A stretch of DNA of 64,000 nt, from NCBI GenBank assembly GCA_047947135.1, contig CP170457.1, forward strand, positions 3,906,001-3,970,000, written 5' to 3'. Source of the DNA: Planctobacterium sp047947135 (lineage in GTDB: Bacteria; Pseudomonadota; Gammaproteobacteria; Enterobacterales; Alteromonadaceae). Below the pieces are notes generated by a model, which was not told the DNA's origin, ran no database searches, and saw only the letters and a program-made list of their open reading frames with translations. The position numbers and the translations under genes are program-made. Positions 18,819 to 27,869 of this stretch are shown one piece after another; position 1 is the first letter of the stretch, and each line of letters starts with the position of its first letter.

Positions 18819-19185
18819 CTATCACTGAAACGATGATCTTCAACGATTCGCTCTCTAATTGCAATGTGTAAGAAATGAAACAACTAAACACTTTTTCACC
18901 CGCGTCATTCTTAAAGGTCCATTTAACGTTTGAAAACATAATATTTTCAGACAAGCGCATCGTCTGACATACTTCGGCGCGACTATTGGTCGCTCCCGTT
19001 GACCGTAACTGCTCCTTCATCTCAGTAATATAAGCGATAATGTCCTCACGCTGTGTATGCACACGTTTCGCCTCGTCATTCATAACAACCGTTGGTACAA
19101 AATAGGCTTTCGCGACCGCTTCCGCATCTCCGGCGTCTAATGATGCTGCGTAAGTGTCAAAAAATGCCTGCGTTGCAGATGCCAT
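18784..19185 (-). CDS. SnoaL/NTF2-like small protein
   Basis: About 133 residues from ATG at 19183-19185, which is preceded by AAGGGG at good spacing; the longer frame to 19239 lacks a convincing site. The sequence ATQAFFDTYAASLDAGDAEAV at the N-terminus and WTFKNDAGEKVFSCFISYTL near the C-terminus fit the cone-shaped NTF2-like fold. No catalytic residues can be assigned. The 3' end overlaps the next gene by 35 bp on the same strand. Function unknown. Confidence 0.7.
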   Translation of the reverse strand: MASATQAFFDTYAASLDAGDAEAVAKAYFVPTVVMNDEAKRVHTQREDIIAYITEMKEQLRSTGATNSRAEVCQTMRLSENIMFSNVKWTFKNDAGEKVFSCFISYTLQLESESLKIIVSVIDDEERELAKHL

Positions 19186-19330
19186 AATTACCCCTTGAAG
19201 ATTCTTGTTGTTTGTCTTGTGTCTGCATAGGGTCACCACCTATGCACAGACTCTAAGCGTAGTAGGTGATTGCCTTTCTGCGCAAGCCCACTACAATGCC
19301 GGATATTATTGATAGAGATTAAAACCTGAT

Positions 19331-19987
19331 ATGGGCAATAAAGTAGTTGTGATTTACTCAGGAGGCATGGACTCCTTCACGGTTTTGCACCGAGCAATTA
19401 AAGATGGCTTTGATGTGTATCCACTGACCTTTGATTATGGTCAGCGACATAAAAAAGAGATCCAGTATGCAGCTGATGTCTGCCAGCGCCTCAACATTCC
19501 ACATAAAGTCGTAGACATCTCTGCAATAAATCAGCTTATAGGTGGGTCTTCTTTAACCAGTGACATTGCTGTCCCGGAAGGTCATTACGAAGAAGAGAGC
19601 ATGAAGCAAACGGTGGTGCCCAACCGCAATATGATTTTGCTGTCGCTGGCGATTGGTTACGCGGTGTCGCTGGAAGCGGATAAAGTGTATTACGGTGCGC
19701 ATTCGGGTGACCATGCTATTTATCCTGATTGTCGGCCGGAGTTCGTATTAAAAATGAATGATGTTGCGGCGATTGCAAACTATCAGGCAGTAGAGATTTA
19801 TTCGCCTTATCTGCGCGTCAGTAAAAGTGATATTCTTACCGACGGCATCACTATGGGCCTGGATTACAGCCAAACCTGGACATGCTACAACGGACGGGAA
19901 AAGGCCTGCGGTAAGTGTGGGGCATGTCAGGAACGCCTGGAAGCGTTTAGCGATAATCAGCAAACGGATCCATTGCCATATGAATAA
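19331..19987 (+). CDS. queC: 7-cyano-7-deazaguanine synthase
   Basis: A 218-residue enzyme of queuosine biosynthesis that converts 7-carboxy-7-deazaguanine to preQ0 using ATP and ammonia. The PP-loop YSGGMDSFTVL is at 9-19. VVPNRNM and GAHSGDHAIYPDCRPEF are family hallmarks. The zinc-binding cysteines are C185, C193, C196 and C199 (CYNGREKACGKCGAC). queD, queE and queF are not adjacent. No preQ1 riboswitch is seen upstream. Confidence 0.96.
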   Translation: MGNKVVVIYSGGMDSFTVLHRAIKDGFDVYPLTFDYGQRHKKEIQYAADVCQRLNIPHKVVDISAINQLIGGSSLTSDIAVPEGHYEEESMKQTVVPNRNMILLSLAIGYAVSLEADKVYYGAHSGDHAIYPDCRPEFVLKMNDVAAIANYQAVEIYSPYLRVSKSDILTDGITMGLDYSQTWTCYNGREKACGKCGACQERLEAFSDNQQTDPLPYE

Positions 19988-20132
19988 TACCGATGAGTGC
20001 AATCTACAGCCACTATGCCAGCGTAATAGTAGAATTAACTGACTTAGTCCAAGAAAGTATAGTTGGATAATTTATTATTTTTATGACTTTGATAATGTTA
20101 CGAAATTAGGTTCAAATTAATGAGCAAGTACA

Positions 20133-20915
20133 ATGGTTAAAGAAAGTTTTTGGCAGACGCTGCAACAGGATGCGTTAAAAGTAGTCACATCAGAGCCGTT
20201 ATTGGCAACGCATGCTCATGCGTGCATTCTTAACCATCGCAATTTTGAATCCTCTTTAAGCTTTATTTTGTCCAATAAAATGGCAGATGATGTTATGCCG
20301 GCATTGGCTATCAGAGAGTTCTTTGATGATGCGTACTCTTCGGATCCACTGGTGGCAGAAGCCGCTGCGGCAGACGCCAAAGCCGTGTTTGAACGCGATC
20401 CAGCCGTGCACTCACATCTGTCAGTGCTATTAAATTTTAAAGGGTACCAAGCCATTCAGGTACACCGACTGGCTCATCACTTATGGCGACAAGATCGAAA
20501 AGACCTGGCATTATTTATTCAAAGCCGCAATTCTATTGCTTATGGTGTAGATATCCACCCGGCAGCTCGCATTGGTAAAGGCGTCATGTTTGACCATGCT
20601 ACCGGAATTGTCGTCGGTGAAACGGCAGTAGTAGAGGATAATGTCTCTATTTTGCAGTCAGTGACATTAGGTGGTACGGGTAACGAGAAAGGTGACCGCC
20701 ATCCGAAAATTCGCAAAGGTGTGATGATTGGTGCGGGTGCGAAAATCTTAGGCAACATTGAAATTGGCCAAGGCAGCAAAGTGGGTGCAGGTAGCGTCGT
20801 GTTAGACAGCGTGCCGCCACACGTTACAGTGGTAGGTGTCCCTGCTAAAATTGTGGGTAAACCCTGTTGTCAGAACCCTTGCGAAACCATGAACCAGAAC
20901 GTTCTGCAGGACTGA
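20133..20915 (+). CDS. cysE: Serine O-acetyltransferase
   Basis: A 260-residue enzyme that transfers acetyl from acetyl-CoA to L-serine, the first step of cysteine synthesis. The N-terminal alpha-helical domain (about 1-140) precedes a left-handed beta-helix of hexapeptide repeats (about 141-235: DIHPAARIGKGVMFDHATG, VVEDNVSILQSVTLGGTG, MIGAGAKILGNIEIG). The C-terminal tail that binds cysteine synthase in E. coli ends in Ile there; here it ends in QNVLQD, so complex formation is uncertain. The gene stands alone. Confidence 0.95.
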   Translation: MVKESFWQTLQQDALKVVTSEPLLATHAHACILNHRNFESSLSFILSNKMADDVMPALAIREFFDDAYSSDPLVAEAAAADAKAVFERDPAVHSHLSVLLNFKGYQAIQVHRLAHHLWRQDRKDLALFIQSRNSIAYGVDIHPAARIGKGVMFDHATGIVVGETAVVEDNVSILQSVTLGGTGNEKGDRHPKIRKGVMIGAGAKILGNIEIGQGSKVGAGSVVLDSVPPHVTVVGVPAKIVGKPCCQNPCETMNQNVLQD

Positions 20916-21059
20916 TGTCAGACAGAGCTTCTGGTTTTCCTCTTGGTGGATAGGTATAAAAGCGCGATTTCAAATAGCAAATCAATTTAATCAAGTTGTT
21001 ATTCCTAAACTACACTGTATAGAAGCCGTTTATATTCGGTTTGCACAGGAGTAGTTTTT

Positions 21060-21287
21060 ATGAATCCCGTCATTTCTGCACAAGCACACTCACTTAACGA
21101 ACTTCTTAAGGCCAACGAAACAGCGAAGGCGCAATTTCTGCTTGAACAGTCACATTTGCCTTACGACGTACAGGATCTCATATTTGCTGCTGTCTCCGGC
21201 CTTGGCAAACTCGAGGATGAGTTACTGGCACAAATACTTGAAGAATGTGTTACCAGCTCGAGTTTCGATGAAAGACTGAATCACTAA
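21060..21287 (+). CDS. Small acidic hypothetical protein
   Basis: A 75-residue acidic, mostly helical protein without signal peptide or membrane segment. A good ribosome-binding site (CAGGAG) lies 8 nt before the ATG. Its stop codon overlaps that of the convergent LysR gene by 4 bp. I do not recognise a family. The promoter-like upstream stretch and clean site favour a real gene. Confidence 0.55.
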   Translation: MNPVISAQAHSLNELLKANETAKAQFLLEQSHLPYDVQDLIFAAVSGLGKLEDELLAQILEECVTSSSFDERLNH

Positions 21288-22219
21288 GCCGCTATCGAAA
21301 CGCTTGCAGACTGTTCAATAAAGTAGGTCAGCTCTTTCACGCAAAACTTTAGAACCGGATTCAGTCTGACATTTTTTCCGTTCATTACGTATAACTGATG
21401 TCGAAATTCAAACCAGTTTTTGCCCACCGGCACAAGCTGCTGAGCATATAATTCAGACGCCACAATATAATCAGGCAGTAACCCGATGTAATGACCGGTA
21501 AGGATAGCAGATACACAACTCTCGTATGAATCCGAATACGTTTTAACACTGAGGCGGCGGCTATCCCTAACATAGTTCCCCGAAGCCAGTCCTGACATAC
21601 CCACTGCGGAAAATTGCTCTAAATCAACTTTACGCAACTGCTCTTCAGACAGACTTGCTAAGGGATGAGACTTGGCACAATATAAACGCCCTGAATGATG
21701 TGCGTTCATTGGATGAAACATCACGGACTCGGGTTTAACAAGGTCATAGCTGGATACAACCAAATGACATTCGCCAGACAGCGCCACATGCTCTACTTCA
21801 TGGTATAAGCGGGTTTGAATATTAATGTGGACATCATCAAATTTTTTCATTGTGCTTTGTACCGCCTTTGATACGGCCGTCAACACCTCTGGTGACAATG
21901 ATGCCTGGACAACAATTGTGACATGCCCTGAGTAATCATCATGCAAGCTTTTCAGGTTATAAACAAAGTTATCAAAAGCATTAAAAATACGTTTGGTTTC
22001 CTGATATACCAGTTCGCCTTCTTTTGTTAACTGAAAGCCACCCCGGCCACGATGACATAACACCAGATCCAATCGTTCTTCCAATTTTTTGATGGCAGCA
22101 CTAATATTGGGTCGTTGCATTCTAAGCACCGGCTCCGCGGCGGTAAAACCGTTACAGGACGCGACGGCGTAATAGACGCGGAGTAATTTGATATCACTTT
22201 CTTGAAGACGATTTAACAT
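21284..22219 (-). CDS. LysR family transcriptional regulator
   Basis: A 311-residue regulator. The winged helix-turn-helix at about 8-65 (VYYAVASCNGFTAAEPVLRM, ISAAIKKLEERL) has a family-typical length. A LysR substrate-binding domain follows (about 90-295, with GHVTIVVQASLSPEV and ILTGHYIGLLPDYI). No divergent target gene is close; the next genes are uvrB on the same strand and the small acidic gene converging on its 3' end. The effector is unknown. Confidence 0.9.
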   Translation of the reverse strand: MLNRLQESDIKLLRVYYAVASCNGFTAAEPVLRMQRPNISAAIKKLEERLDLVLCHRGRGGFQLTKEGELVYQETKRIFNAFDNFVYNLKSLHDDYSGHVTIVVQASLSPEVLTAVSKAVQSTMKKFDDVHINIQTRLYHEVEHVALSGECHLVVSSYDLVKPESVMFHPMNAHHSGRLYCAKSHPLASLSEEQLRKVDLEQFSAVGMSGLASGNYVRDSRRLSVKTYSDSYESCVSAILTGHYIGLLPDYIVASELYAQQLVPVGKNWFEFRHQLYVMNGKNVRLNPVLKFCVKELTYFIEQSASVSIAA

Positions 22220-22376
22220 GACTGCCTCTGGCTAAAACCTGTTCACTGATACGGAACATTAGGTATATACAGTCATACTAAACCAAATCTGGCCCCTTGA
22301 AGCATAATTAGGGCAAAATTGTGAAACAGGTCAAACAATTGCTGCTAAAGAATAAATTTTCTCCCAGTTTCGCGAC

Positions 22377-24383
22377 TTAAGACACTTCCACCAATTGCGC
22401 CCGCAACGCCTCAACCTGATCACGAAGTTTCGCCGCCTCCTCAAATTCCAGATTCTTGGCGTGTTCAAACATCGCCTTCTCTATTTTGGCGATTTCCTGC
22501 ATCACAGACTTAGGATTGGCAATATAATGGGCACCTGTTTCCGCTACCGCTAACCTTGGATGATCATCATTTGCACCGCCCCCCACATCCATAACATCGG
22601 TAATCGCCTTGTTGAGTTTAGTGGGTACAATATTGTTTTCGAGATTAAACTGTTCTTGTTTTTCACGGCGACGATTGGTTTCATCAATAGCTCGTTGCAT
22701 AGAGCCGGTAATGCGGTCCGCGTAGAGTATAGCCTTCCCGTTGATGTTTCTGGCAGCACGACCAATGGTCTGAATTAAGGAGCGATCAGAACGTAAAAAG
22801 CCTTCCTTATCAGCATCCAGAATCGCTACAAGCGACACTTCGGGCATGTCCAGCCCCTCTCGTAACAAGTTGATACCCACCAGTACGTCGAATTTGCCCA
22901 AGCGTAAATCACGAATAATTTCCATCCGTTCCACTGTATCGATATCAGAATGCAAGTAACGTACTTTCACGTCGTGCTCATTTAGATAATCACTGAGATC
23001 TTCGGCCATTCGCTTGGTTAAAGTCGTCACCAGCACTCGCTCGTTAACTTTCACCCGTAAACGAATTTCAGAAAGCAGGTCATCGACCTGAGTGCTGACA
23101 GGCCGTATTTCTAACACTGGGTCCAGTAATCCTGTCGGTCTGACGACTTGCTCAACAATATCGTCACTGGATTTTTCCAACTCATATTTGCCAGGGGTAG
23201 CTGACACATAGATGGTTTGTGGAGATAACGATTCAAATTCTTCAAATTTAAGGGGCCGGTTATCCAAGGCTGATGGCAAACGAAAGCCATACTCCACCAA
23301 CGTTTCCTTGCGTGACCTGTCCCCTTTAAACATGGCACCAATCTGAGAAACAGTGACGTGAGATTCATCGATAAACAACAAGCCATCAGACGGAAAATAG
23401 TCTATCAGCGTCGGGGGTGGTTCTCCCGGTGCTCTGCCTGACAAATAGCGGCTGTAATTCTCGATCCCCGAGCAATAACCCAACTCCAGCATCATTTCAA
23501 TATCAAACTGGGTCCGTTGGGTTACCCGCTGCTCTTCGATTAGTTTGTTTATTTCTTTTAATTGCGCCTGTCTGTCTTTCAGTTCCAGTTTGATTTCATC
23601 TATGGCACCTAATATTTTTTCTCGCGGTGTCACGTAGTGTGTTTTCGGAAATACTGTCGCTCGCGCCACCGTTTTATCTACGGCGCCAGTCAGAGGATCA
23701 AAGAGACTGATACGTTCTATTTCCTCGTCGAACAGTTCGACACGAATGCCAAGCCTGTCCGAGTCAGCCGGAAAAATGTCAATGACATCCCCCCTGACGC
23801 GAAATGTCCCGCGCTCAAAATTCACGTCATTACGGCTATATTGCAATTCAGCTAATCGCCGCAGAATCTGCCTTTGGTCCATGATGTCGCCCTGACGCAA
23901 ATGCAGGAGCATTTTCATGTAGGACTCAGGATCACCTAAACCATAAATTGCTGATACTGATGACACGATGACGACATCCCGTCGCTCCATCAGTGCTTTT
24001 GTGGCCGACAATCGCATTTGTTCAATGTGATCATTTATGGACGCATCTTTTTCAATAAAGGTATCGGTCGTAGGCACATAAGCTTCGGGCTGATAATAGT
24101 CGTAATAGGATACGAAATACTCCACGGCATTGTGGGGAAAGAATTCTTTCATCTCCCCGTATAACTGCGCCGCCAGTGTCTTATTGTGTGCCAGTATTAA
24201 AGTTGGCCGCTGAACCTGCTGAATAACGTTGGCCATGGTAAAGGTTTTGCCGGAACCGGTAACGCCAAGCAATGTTTGATGGGCCAGACCGTCTTCTAGT
24301 CCTTCTACCAATGCTTCAATCGCTTCAGGCTGATCACCAGCGGGTTGATAATTGGATTTAAGTTCAAAACCACGACTCATCAT
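22377..24383 (-). CDS. uvrB: Excinuclease ABC subunit B
   Basis: A 668-residue nucleotide excision repair helicase that loads with UvrA onto damaged DNA and recruits UvrC. Walker A GVTGSGKT is at 40-47. The damage-probing beta-hairpin region (YYDYYQPEAYVP) is at about 92-103. DESH lies near 338 and RAARN near 543. The C-terminal UVR motif (about 630-665, FEEAAKLRDQVEAL) binds UvrC. Two consecutive ATGs follow the MATE stop directly; the second has better spacing to GGAAGG. The E. coli protein is 673 residues. Confidence 0.98.
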   Translation of the reverse strand: MMSRGFELKSNYQPAGDQPEAIEALVEGLEDGLAHQTLLGVTGSGKTFTMANVIQQVQRPTLILAHNKTLAAQLYGEMKEFFPHNAVEYFVSYYDYYQPEAYVPTTDTFIEKDASINDHIEQMRLSATKALMERRDVVIVSSVSAIYGLGDPESYMKMLLHLRQGDIMDQRQILRRLAELQYSRNDVNFERGTFRVRGDVIDIFPADSDRLGIRVELFDEEIERISLFDPLTGAVDKTVARATVFPKTHYVTPREKILGAIDEIKLELKDRQAQLKEINKLIEEQRVTQRTQFDIEMMLELGYCSGIENYSRYLSGRAPGEPPPTLIDYFPSDGLLFIDESHVTVSQIGAMFKGDRSRKETLVEYGFRLPSALDNRPLKFEEFESLSPQTIYVSATPGKYELEKSSDDIVEQVVRPTGLLDPVLEIRPVSTQVDDLLSEIRLRVKVNERVLVTTLTKRMAEDLSDYLNEHDVKVRYLHSDIDTVERMEIIRDLRLGKFDVLVGINLLREGLDMPEVSLVAILDADKEGFLRSDRSLIQTIGRAARNINGKAILYADRITGSMQRAIDETNRRREKQEQFNLENNIVPTKLNKAITDVMDVGGGANDDHPRLAVAETGAHYIANPKSVMQEIAKIEKAMFEHAKNLEFEEAAKLRDQVEALRAQLVEVS

Positions 24384-25769
24384 TTATCCTTCCTGTTTTG
24401 CCACTGACAGCGCTTCAGATAATGCAAATTCATCACTCAATAACTTGCGGAACCACACAACGGATACGCAAGCTGTGAGTAGATTGGCCACAACCCCCAT
24501 CCAAAACATGCCTGACAACTGATATAAAATACTGCCCAGGTAGGATATGGGCACAAAGAAAACAAACAGCCTAAGTATGCTGAGTGTCAGAGCCATCATG
24601 GGTTTGTGCATCGCGTTGAGCGACGAATTAGTGAGAATAATAATGCCTTGTAAACCATAGCCCAATGGTACGATCATCAAAAACAGCTGAATCAATTCGA
24701 TGACTTCTTTTTCTTGCGCAAAGATGTTGGCAATAAATGGGGAAAGTATCCACATCAACACAAAGATAAGAAGTTGCCAAAATAGAACAAACTTCAACGC
24801 AAACTTATATGCCTGCTTTACTCGGTGAATCTTTCCGGCTCCATAGTTTTGACTAATAAACGGCGGCAGAGTCATAGATAAGGCTAACACTACTATACAG
24901 GCAATTGATTCGATTCGCCCCCCTACTCCCCAGGACGCAACTGCTGCTGTACCATAAGTTGCCACTATCGCCGTTAGCACTCCATTGGCGATTGGCGTCA
25001 GCATATTGGCCCCTGCGGCAGGAATACCAATTCTTAAGATATTGCCACCACTGGCGCGCAACTCAGAAAAACGCAATAAGCGCGGCTCAATCAGTTTTCG
25101 TTTTACCGCCAATAAATACAAAATATGGACACTACCCACGCCCCAGGCAATAAGAGTTGCCAATGCTGCCCCCTGGATCCCCATCGCTGGTATAGGACCG
25201 AATCCAAATATCAGTATCGGATCCAGCACCGCATTAATTAACCCTCCTAAGGCCATAATAATACTGGGTGTTTTTGTATCTCCGCAGGCACGCAACACAG
25301 AGTTGCCTACCATAGGCAATGACAGAAATATTCCGGCACCATACCAGACCACCATGTAGTCGATAATGAAAGGCATGTGCACTTCAGTCGCCCCCAGAAG
25401 GGTAAAAATGGGTTCGATTGTAAATATACCTATAACGGTCAGACCAATGACCAATAACAACGCAATAGTTAAGGCGGTGGTGCCTGTCACTTTGGCATGT
25501 TCACGATCCCCAGCACCTAATAATTTGGCAATGGTGGCGGAAGTGCCTATACCCAAACCGATATTTAAACTGATAACCGTAAAGGTCACAGGAAAGGTAA
25601 AGCTGATGGCTGCGAGTTGTTCAGTCCCCAAAAGACTGACGAAAAAAGTATCGACCAGGCCAAAAGTCATTAACAGAATCATCCCTAACACGACGGGTAA
25701 GGTCATTCTGCGTAACGTTGCTGCGATATCACCGGACAACAAATCCGATTTATTGGATGTTTTTTGCAA
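24384..25769 (-). CDS. MATE family multidrug efflux protein
   Basis: A 461-residue inner-membrane antiporter with about twelve hydrophobic segments in two homologous halves (MTLPVVLGMILLMTFGLVDT from about 22; RIGIPAAGANMLTPIANG from about 246). MATE proteins export cationic drugs using Na+ or H+. The apparent start is TTG at 25767-25769 with GGA upstream; an in-frame stop lies 18 nt further. It abuts uvrB with no gap, so uvrB may be transcribed from its promoter. Confidence 0.9.
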   Translation of the reverse strand: MQKTSNKSDLLSGDIAATLRRMTLPVVLGMILLMTFGLVDTFFVSLLGTEQLAAISFTFPVTFTVISLNIGLGIGTSATIAKLLGAGDREHAKVTGTTALTIALLLVIGLTVIGIFTIEPIFTLLGATEVHMPFIIDYMVVWYGAGIFLSLPMVGNSVLRACGDTKTPSIIMALGGLINAVLDPILIFGFGPIPAMGIQGAALATLIAWGVGSVHILYLLAVKRKLIEPRLLRFSELRASGGNILRIGIPAAGANMLTPIANGVLTAIVATYGTAAVASWGVGGRIESIACIVVLALSMTLPPFISQNYGAGKIHRVKQAYKFALKFVLFWQLLIFVLMWILSPFIANIFAQEKEVIELIQLFLMIVPLGYGLQGIIILTNSSLNAMHKPMMALTLSILRLFVFFVPISYLGSILYQLSGMFWMGVVANLLTACVSVVWFRKLLSDEFALSEALSVAKQEG

Positions 25770-26781
25770 AGGAATCAGTCCAAAGTTTTATGAATTATTA
25801 GGGGCTATGGATCTTCGAACACAGATCGCCGCACTCGAAACTGCGGGCACATATTGTATGTTATTGACATAATGAAAACTATGTTATTCAGTTTTTGAAA
25901 CACTTTTAATCAACACAAGGGCCGTTATTTCAATTTTTTTTAACAGAAGCTTCGTTAGCAGTGCGCTATGTGTCAAAAAAGTGTCATACGTCAAAGGGAA
26001 TGCGCGCTTTTACACAACTGTAGAATGTGAAAGCGTATTCATCTTATTTGACTCGTCGGTCAGTGCAGTCAAAGAAGATGCCAAAAATCAAGCCTGTTTT
26101 AGATATTTTTTTAAGATATTTGGCTTGACTTAGTAAAACAACACACAAGCAAATCCGCTATGATTAAATTGTCGACAAATTGCTTAATCCAGATACAGAA
26201 ACATTCTTAAGTCATTGTTTTTACTATCTTTTATAGGTTTTTAATGAAAATTATGATTATCAACTTGACAGCTAAAACACTGGGCTGAAGCAACTTGTTA
26301 TGATTTCATCAACATAGTTATCCACAGATTTGGTGGATAACTCTATATTTGTCAATAAACTCGTGTGTTACAGACGAACGACGTAAAATTTAGGTAAGTC
26401 GACACTAACGTTGTAACGCTCTTTGGCACGTTAATAAAATGTTAATTGCTGTATATGTAATCAGTAGTTGCAGGTCAGGTTAGATCTTTTTTTCATATTA
26501 TTGTCATTTTTATACTCTGATTGTCACACTTCCCTTTTTGTTATGGAACGTCCGATGGAATAACTACCAAATTAAATGGTTGGAGGTACGTTGATAACTG
26601 TAGTTTGGTTCAAAAAACAGGCAAATTTGCACTTATTAGGTCACTGTGTCTAGATTTTGTCCGGTCTTATCGATTTATTTAAAAATATTCGCCAGCACTT
26701 ATTGACACCATTACTGCCTGTCTTTATTATTCGCCCCCGTCTTGAGGGCCTCGGGTCAATGAGACACGTTTAGTAGGCAAT
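25770..26781. other. 1-kb AT-rich non-coding region
   Basis: No credible gene is seen on either strand between the MATE gene and the first tRNA-Asn; the frames present are short or antisense to MATE. The region is AT-rich with several poly-T/poly-A tracts and contains the inverted DnaA-box pair at 26316-26342. It must hold the MATE and tRNA promoters. It may also hold an unannotated small RNA, which I cannot delimit. Confidence 0.5.
26316..26342. repeat. Perfect 10-bp inverted repeat containing two DnaA-box sequences
   Basis: AGTTATCCAC and GTGGATAACT are separated by a 7-nt spacer (AGATTTG). The plus-strand arm contains the consensus DnaA box TTATCCACA (26318-26326). The minus strand reads TTATCCACC (26332-26340), one base from consensus. 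There is no T-run after the hairpin, so a terminator is less likely than a protein-binding site. Actual DnaA binding is inference. Confidence 0.55.
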
Positions 26782-26858
26782 TCCCCCTTAGCTCAGTTGG
26801 TTAGAGCGACGGACTGTTAATCCGCAGGTCCCCCGTTCGAGTCGGGGAGGGGGAGCCA
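26782..26858 (+). tRNA. tRNA-Asn (anticodon GTT)
   Basis: A 77-nt cloverleaf with acceptor stem TCCCCCT/AGGGGGA, discriminator G and encoded CCA. The D-arm is AGCTCAGTTGGTTAGAGC, the anticodon loop CTGTTAA, and the T-arm GTTCGAGTC. It is identical over its whole length to the copy at 27045-27121. An 8-bp inverted repeat (TTTAGTAG at 26769-26776, CTACTAAA at 26860-26867) brackets the gene. Confidence 0.97.
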
Positions 26859-26893
26859 ACTACTAAATAGAATATCTGTAAATAAATATCTGC

Positions 26894-26912
26894 TCCCCCT
26901 TAGCTCAGTTGG
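26894..26912 (+). pseudogene. Truncated third tRNA-Asn copy (5' 19 nt only)
   Basis: The first 19 nt of the tRNA (acceptor strand through GTTGG of the D-loop), with the same 5' flank ATATCTGC as the intact downstream copy, are followed by unrelated sequence from 26913. There is no anticodon or T-arm, so it cannot be functional. It looks like a tRNA-Asn repeat unit interrupted or partly replaced by the 132-bp segment that follows. Confidence 0.75.
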
Positions 26913-27044
26913 GTAATGAGTGGTCGCGATAGCGATGAGAAGTGATTTAACATCACTTCGAGAAGGAAGCACGCGAAGACAGGACGTCTGAGCTGGAAAC
27001 AAGCTTCATGGATGAATTAAAAACGCAGTAAAATTTATATCTGC
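26913..27044. repeat. 132-bp structured segment between tRNA-Asn copies
   Basis: The segment separates the truncated and the intact tRNA-Asn copies. It contains a perfect 8-bp hairpin at 26939-26959 (GAAGTGAT/ATCACTTC, 5-nt loop) and a short palindromic stretch AGAC...GTCT near 26977. No reading frame of note is present. It could be an interspersed repeat, an attachment-site scar or a relic of tRNA array rearrangement; I do not recognise the family. Confidence 0.4.
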
Positions 27045-27121
27045 TCCCCCTTAGCTCAGTTGGTTAGAGCGACGGACTGTTAATCCGCAGGTCCCCCGTT
27101 CGAGTCGGGGAGGGGGAGCCA
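27045..27121 (+). tRNA. tRNA-Asn (anticodon GTT), second intact copy
   Basis: 77 nt, identical to the copy at 26782-26858, with a full cloverleaf, GTT anticodon and encoded CCA. It lies 162 nt upstream of rnfA. Confidence 0.97.
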
Positions 27122-27283
27122 ATTCTTGCACCAATTCCCTTAAAATTCCCTATTATCTGATCTTGCTCATTGAGCTTGCCGTAACATTCGCAATAACCCT
27201 ATGATTAGCAAGTTGTTTCTGCACTCCGAAAACGCGATAATGACGCCAAACTTTCAAACCAACGGATATTTAACGCTTATCCC

Positions 27284-27859
27284 ATGACCGAATATGTACT
27301 CTTGTTGATTAGTACAGTCCTGGTGAATAACTTTGTACTGGTTCAATTTCTTGGATTATGCCCATTTATGGGTGTCTCCAATAAACTGGAAACGGCACTT
27401 GGCATGTCGATGGCGACGACCTTTGTGCTTACCGTGGCTTCTGTTGCCAGCTATCTCGTTGAAGCATTTATCCTATCTCCTTTGGGAATGTCTTACCTGC
27501 GCACCTTGAGTTTTATTCTGGTAATTGCAGTCGTTGTGCAGTTGACCGAAATGATCGTGCACAAGACCAGTCCGACGCTATATCGTTTATTAGGTATATT
27601 CTTGCCTTTGATTACTACTAACTGCGCAGTTTTGGGTGTCGCCCTTTTAAATATAAAACAAGCCCATACCTTTGTAGAATCCATTCTTTATGGCTTCGGT
27701 GCTGCGATTGGGTTCTCTTTAGTGTTGGTGTTATTTTCCGCTATGCGAGAAAGACTTGTCATCGCAGATGTCCCAACGCCATTTAAAGGTGCGGCAATTG
27801 CCATGATTACAGCTGGTTTGATGTCAATGGCCTTTATGGGCTTTAGTGGTCTTGATTGA
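27284..27859 (+). CDS. rnfA: Rnf electron transport complex subunit A
   Basis: A 191-residue inner-membrane subunit with six hydrophobic segments. It contains the half-channel motif VQFLGLCPFMGVSNKLE near residue 20 and TTNCAVLGVAL near 110. These cysteines bind, in the known RnfA/RnfE pair, a membrane-embedded iron-sulfur cluster. Rnf couples ferredoxin and NAD(H) electron transfer to ion translocation; in enterics the homologous Rsx resets SoxR. It is first of six rnf genes in the order A-B-C-D-G-E, the gammaproteobacterial order. Confidence 0.97.
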   Translation: MTEYVLLLISTVLVNNFVLVQFLGLCPFMGVSNKLETALGMSMATTFVLTVASVASYLVEAFILSPLGMSYLRTLSFILVIAVVVQLTEMIVHKTSPTLYRLLGIFLPLITTNCAVLGVALLNIKQAHTFVESILYGFGAAIGFSLVLVLFSAMRERLVIADVPTPFKGAAIAMITAGLMSMAFMGFSGLD

Positions 27860-27869
27860 TGGAGAATAC

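Noticed and set aside
19240..19330. preQ1 riboswitch before queC
   Set aside because: The leader is short and lacks the hairpin plus A-rich tail arrangement of preQ1 aptamers.
25366..25872. 168-codon frame on the plus strand
   Set aside because: It is antisense to the 5' part of the MATE gene, rich in residues typical of reversed membrane-protein codons, and shows no family resemblance.
26316..26342. Chromosomal replication origin
   Set aside because: Only two DnaA boxes, no dnaA, mnmG or AT-rich unwinding array nearby; a full oriC is not supported.
26894..27044. Third functional tRNA gene with an intron
   Set aside because: Only 19 nt of tRNA precede the 132-bp segment, and what follows is a complete tRNA with its own acceptor strand rather than the missing 3' part.
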